Source of the DNA: Chitinispirillaceae bacterium | GTDB taxonomy: Bacteria > Fibrobacterota > Chitinivibrionia > Chitinivibrionales > Chitinispirillaceae | Assembly (NCBI GenBank): GCA_016926315.1 | Contig: JAFGOU010000285.1 | Span: 1-6,755 of the forward strand | Length of the DNA: 6,755 nucleotides | Direction of reading: 5' to 3' | Shown here: one piece after another, positions 5,467 through 6,755 of the stretch | Layout: every line of letters begins with the position of its first letter | Position numbering within the stretch: position 1 is the stretch's first letter | Position numbers and translations under genes: made by a program | Notes under the pieces: generated by a model | What the model was told of the DNA's origin: nothing | What the model saw: the letters and a program-made list of their open reading frames with translations, nothing else | Databases searched by the model: none

Positions 5467-6755
5467 ATGAAAAAACGCGACCTGGAAAAAACCGGCATTC
5501 CACGCGGGGATGCCATGGACGTTGCCCTGCAGGCGGCCATTGCGGCTCTGCGCGGCGGCATGGGCAAACGCGAGGTGCTGACCTATCTGCGGACCGTCGT
5601 CGAATCTCCCGGAAACTTCAGGAACGATCCGCTGTTCGGTGCGCTCGCCTGTCAGCTTGAGGGCATGAGCGAACCGGCTGATCGCGGGGAGAAAATGCGC
5701 CGGGCGCCGTACCGGATCTGGGGGAAGAACATTGACGAAGCGGCCATCACCCAGCTTGAACACGCGTGTGCGCTGCCGGTGGCGGTTCGTGGCGCGCTCA
5801 TGCCCGACGCGCATGTGGGATACGGCCTGCCCATCGGCGGCGTGCTTGCGGTGCGCGGTGCGGTCATTCCCTATGCCGTGGGTGTTGATATCGCCTGCCG
5901 CATGAAAATGAGCGTGCTCGATCTCCCGGTCAACCTGCTCAAAGACGACCCTTCTCGTTTCAAGGAGGCGATCGCCGGTGAAACGTTGTTCGGCGTGGGT
6001 GCGGCATTCCGTCAAAAAAACGAGCACCCGGTCATGGACCGGGACTGGCGCGTATCCCCCATTACCGCGCTTGACAAAAACCTTGCCTGGAGCCAGCTCG
6101 GCACCAGCGGCAGCGGCAACCATTTTGTTGAGTTCGGAACGCTCACGGTCGAACGGGTCAATCCGCTGCTGCGGCCGGGTGTCTATCTCGCGCTCCTGAG
6201 TCACAGCGGCAGCCGCGGCATCGGGTCGAAAGTCGCCTCACATTACAGCGGTATCGCGATGCAGAAACACCGGGAACTTCCGCGGGAATCACGCCATCTC
6301 GCCTGGCTCCGACTCGACACGATGGAAGGTAGCGAATACTGGGCCGCCATGGAGCTTATGGGCGCCTACGCGGCCGCGAACCATGAAATCATCCATCGGC
6401 GGATCGCAGGGCGCCTCGGCGCGACCGTTGCGTTGAACATAGAAAACCATCACAACTTCGCCTGGAAGGAGCGTCACGACGGGGAGGAGGTGATCGTGCA
6501 CCGCAAAGGAGCGACCCCGGCCGGAGCGGGGGATGTCGGGATCATTCCCGGTTCCATGGGAACGCCGGGATTCGTGGTCGTGGGCAAGGGATGCCCGGAT
6601 TCGCTCCACAGCGCGGCGCATGGTGCGGGACGCAGCATGAGCCGCGGCGCGGCAAAACAGCAATACCGTTGGAGTGACGCGCTGCCGCTGCTTGATGCGG
6701 CAGGGGTCACGGTTATGTCGGCCGGCCTCGATGAGGTGCCGATGGCGTACAAGGA
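5467..6755 (+). CDS. rtcB: RtcB-family 3'-phosphate RNA ligase, C-terminally truncated by window end
   Basis: GTP- and Mn-dependent RNA ligase of the RtcB family, joining 2',3'-cyclic phosphate or 3'-phosphate ends to 5'-OH ends in RNA repair or tRNA splicing. The first 429 residues are visible, and the final AGLDEVPMAYK shows that the C-terminus is near. Active-site motifs in order are MPDAHVGYGLPIGG (112-125), GVDIACRM with metal ligands D141 and C144, GTSGSGNHFVE with N218/H219, SHSGSRGIG with H246, ENHHN (326-330), VHRKGAT (344-350), IPGSMGT (360-366) and AHGAGRSMSR with the GMP-accepting histidine H385. A helical extension of about 85 residues precedes the core; E. coli RtcB lacks it, but it occurs in a longer RtcB subfamily. 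The ATG at 5467 is supported by family-like residues from the start, though no clear Shine-Dalgarno precedes it. No archease or RtcA gene is in view. Confidence 0.92.
   Translation, partial: MKKRDLEKTGIPRGDAMDVALQAAIAALRGGMGKREVLTYLRTVVESPGNFRNDPLFGALACQLEGMSEPADRGEKMRRAPYRIWGKNIDEAAITQLEHACALPVAVRGALMPDAHVGYGLPIGGVLAVRGAVIPYAVGVDIACRMKMSVLDLPVNLLKDDPSRFKEAIAGETLFGVGAAFRQKNEHPVMDRDWRVSPITALDKNLAWSQLGTSGSGNHFVEFGTLTVERVNPLLRPGVYLALLSHSGSRGIGSKVASHYSGIAMQKHRELPRESRHLAWLRLDTMEGSEYWAAMELMGAYAAANHEIIHRRIAGRLGATVALNIENHHNFAWKERHDGEEVIVHRKGATPAGAGDVGIIPGSMGTPGFVVVGKGCPDSLHSAAHGAGRSMSRGAAKQQYRWSDALPLLDAAGVTVMSAGLDEVPMAYK

Noticed and set aside
5365..6204. 279-codon open frame on the - strand opposite rtcB
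   Set aside because: Antisense to the RtcB catalytic region, His/Arg-rich with no family resemblance, and it begins inside a clear coding sequence.

Overview
The window is a stretch of GC-rich bacterial chromosome with six densely packed genes plus a partial gene at one edge. The likely host is a Gram-negative bacterium with an anaerobic lifestyle. This is inferred from a YciB-type inner-membrane protein, a Tat-exported protein with a FlgD/type-IX-secretion-like C-terminal domain, and a BioB whose auxiliary-cluster residues differ from the E. coli pattern. Fibrobacterota/FCB-like or Desulfobacterota-like bacteria would fit, but the sequence alone does not settle the phylum.

Positions 1-3131 (+ strand) hold the end of a biotin operon: bioF (5' end outside the window), a BioH-like pimeloyl-ACP methyl ester esterase, bioB, then nth (endonuclease III). 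Each gene overlaps the next, by 8, 4 and 4 bp, so the four are almost certainly one translationally coupled unit. BioH releases pimeloyl-ACP from its methyl ester, BioF condenses it with alanine to make 8-amino-7-oxononanoate (KAPA), and BioB inserts sulfur into dethiobiotin at the last step. The intermediate steps (bioA, bioD) and bioC are not in the window. Nth is a DNA repair passenger with no obvious biotin role; like BioB it is an iron-sulfur enzyme.

Positions 3202-4605 (+) encode a DUF362 protein with a twin-arginine signal and a C-terminal Ig-like domain of the FlgD/secretion-tail kind. It converges with yciB (4665-5210, - strand), which encodes a multi-pass inner-membrane septation/envelope protein. 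A 256-bp divergent intergenic region follows. Most of it is a 144-bp nested inverted repeat (5252-5395) that looks like a MITE or REP-type element: imperfect outer terminal inverted repeats, two inner 8-bp-stem hairpins that are inverted copies of each other, and a 7-bp direct repeat at the edges. From 5467 to the window end (+) runs an RtcB-family RNA ligase with an N-terminal helical extension, truncated at its C-terminus.

No tRNA, rRNA, CRISPR array, phage gene or transposase gene was seen. The most interesting points are the His-for-Cys change at an auxiliary-cluster position in BioB, the Tat plus FlgD-like-tail DUF362 protein, and the nested palindromic element between yciB and rtcB. I see no clear evidence of a wholly new multi-gene system.
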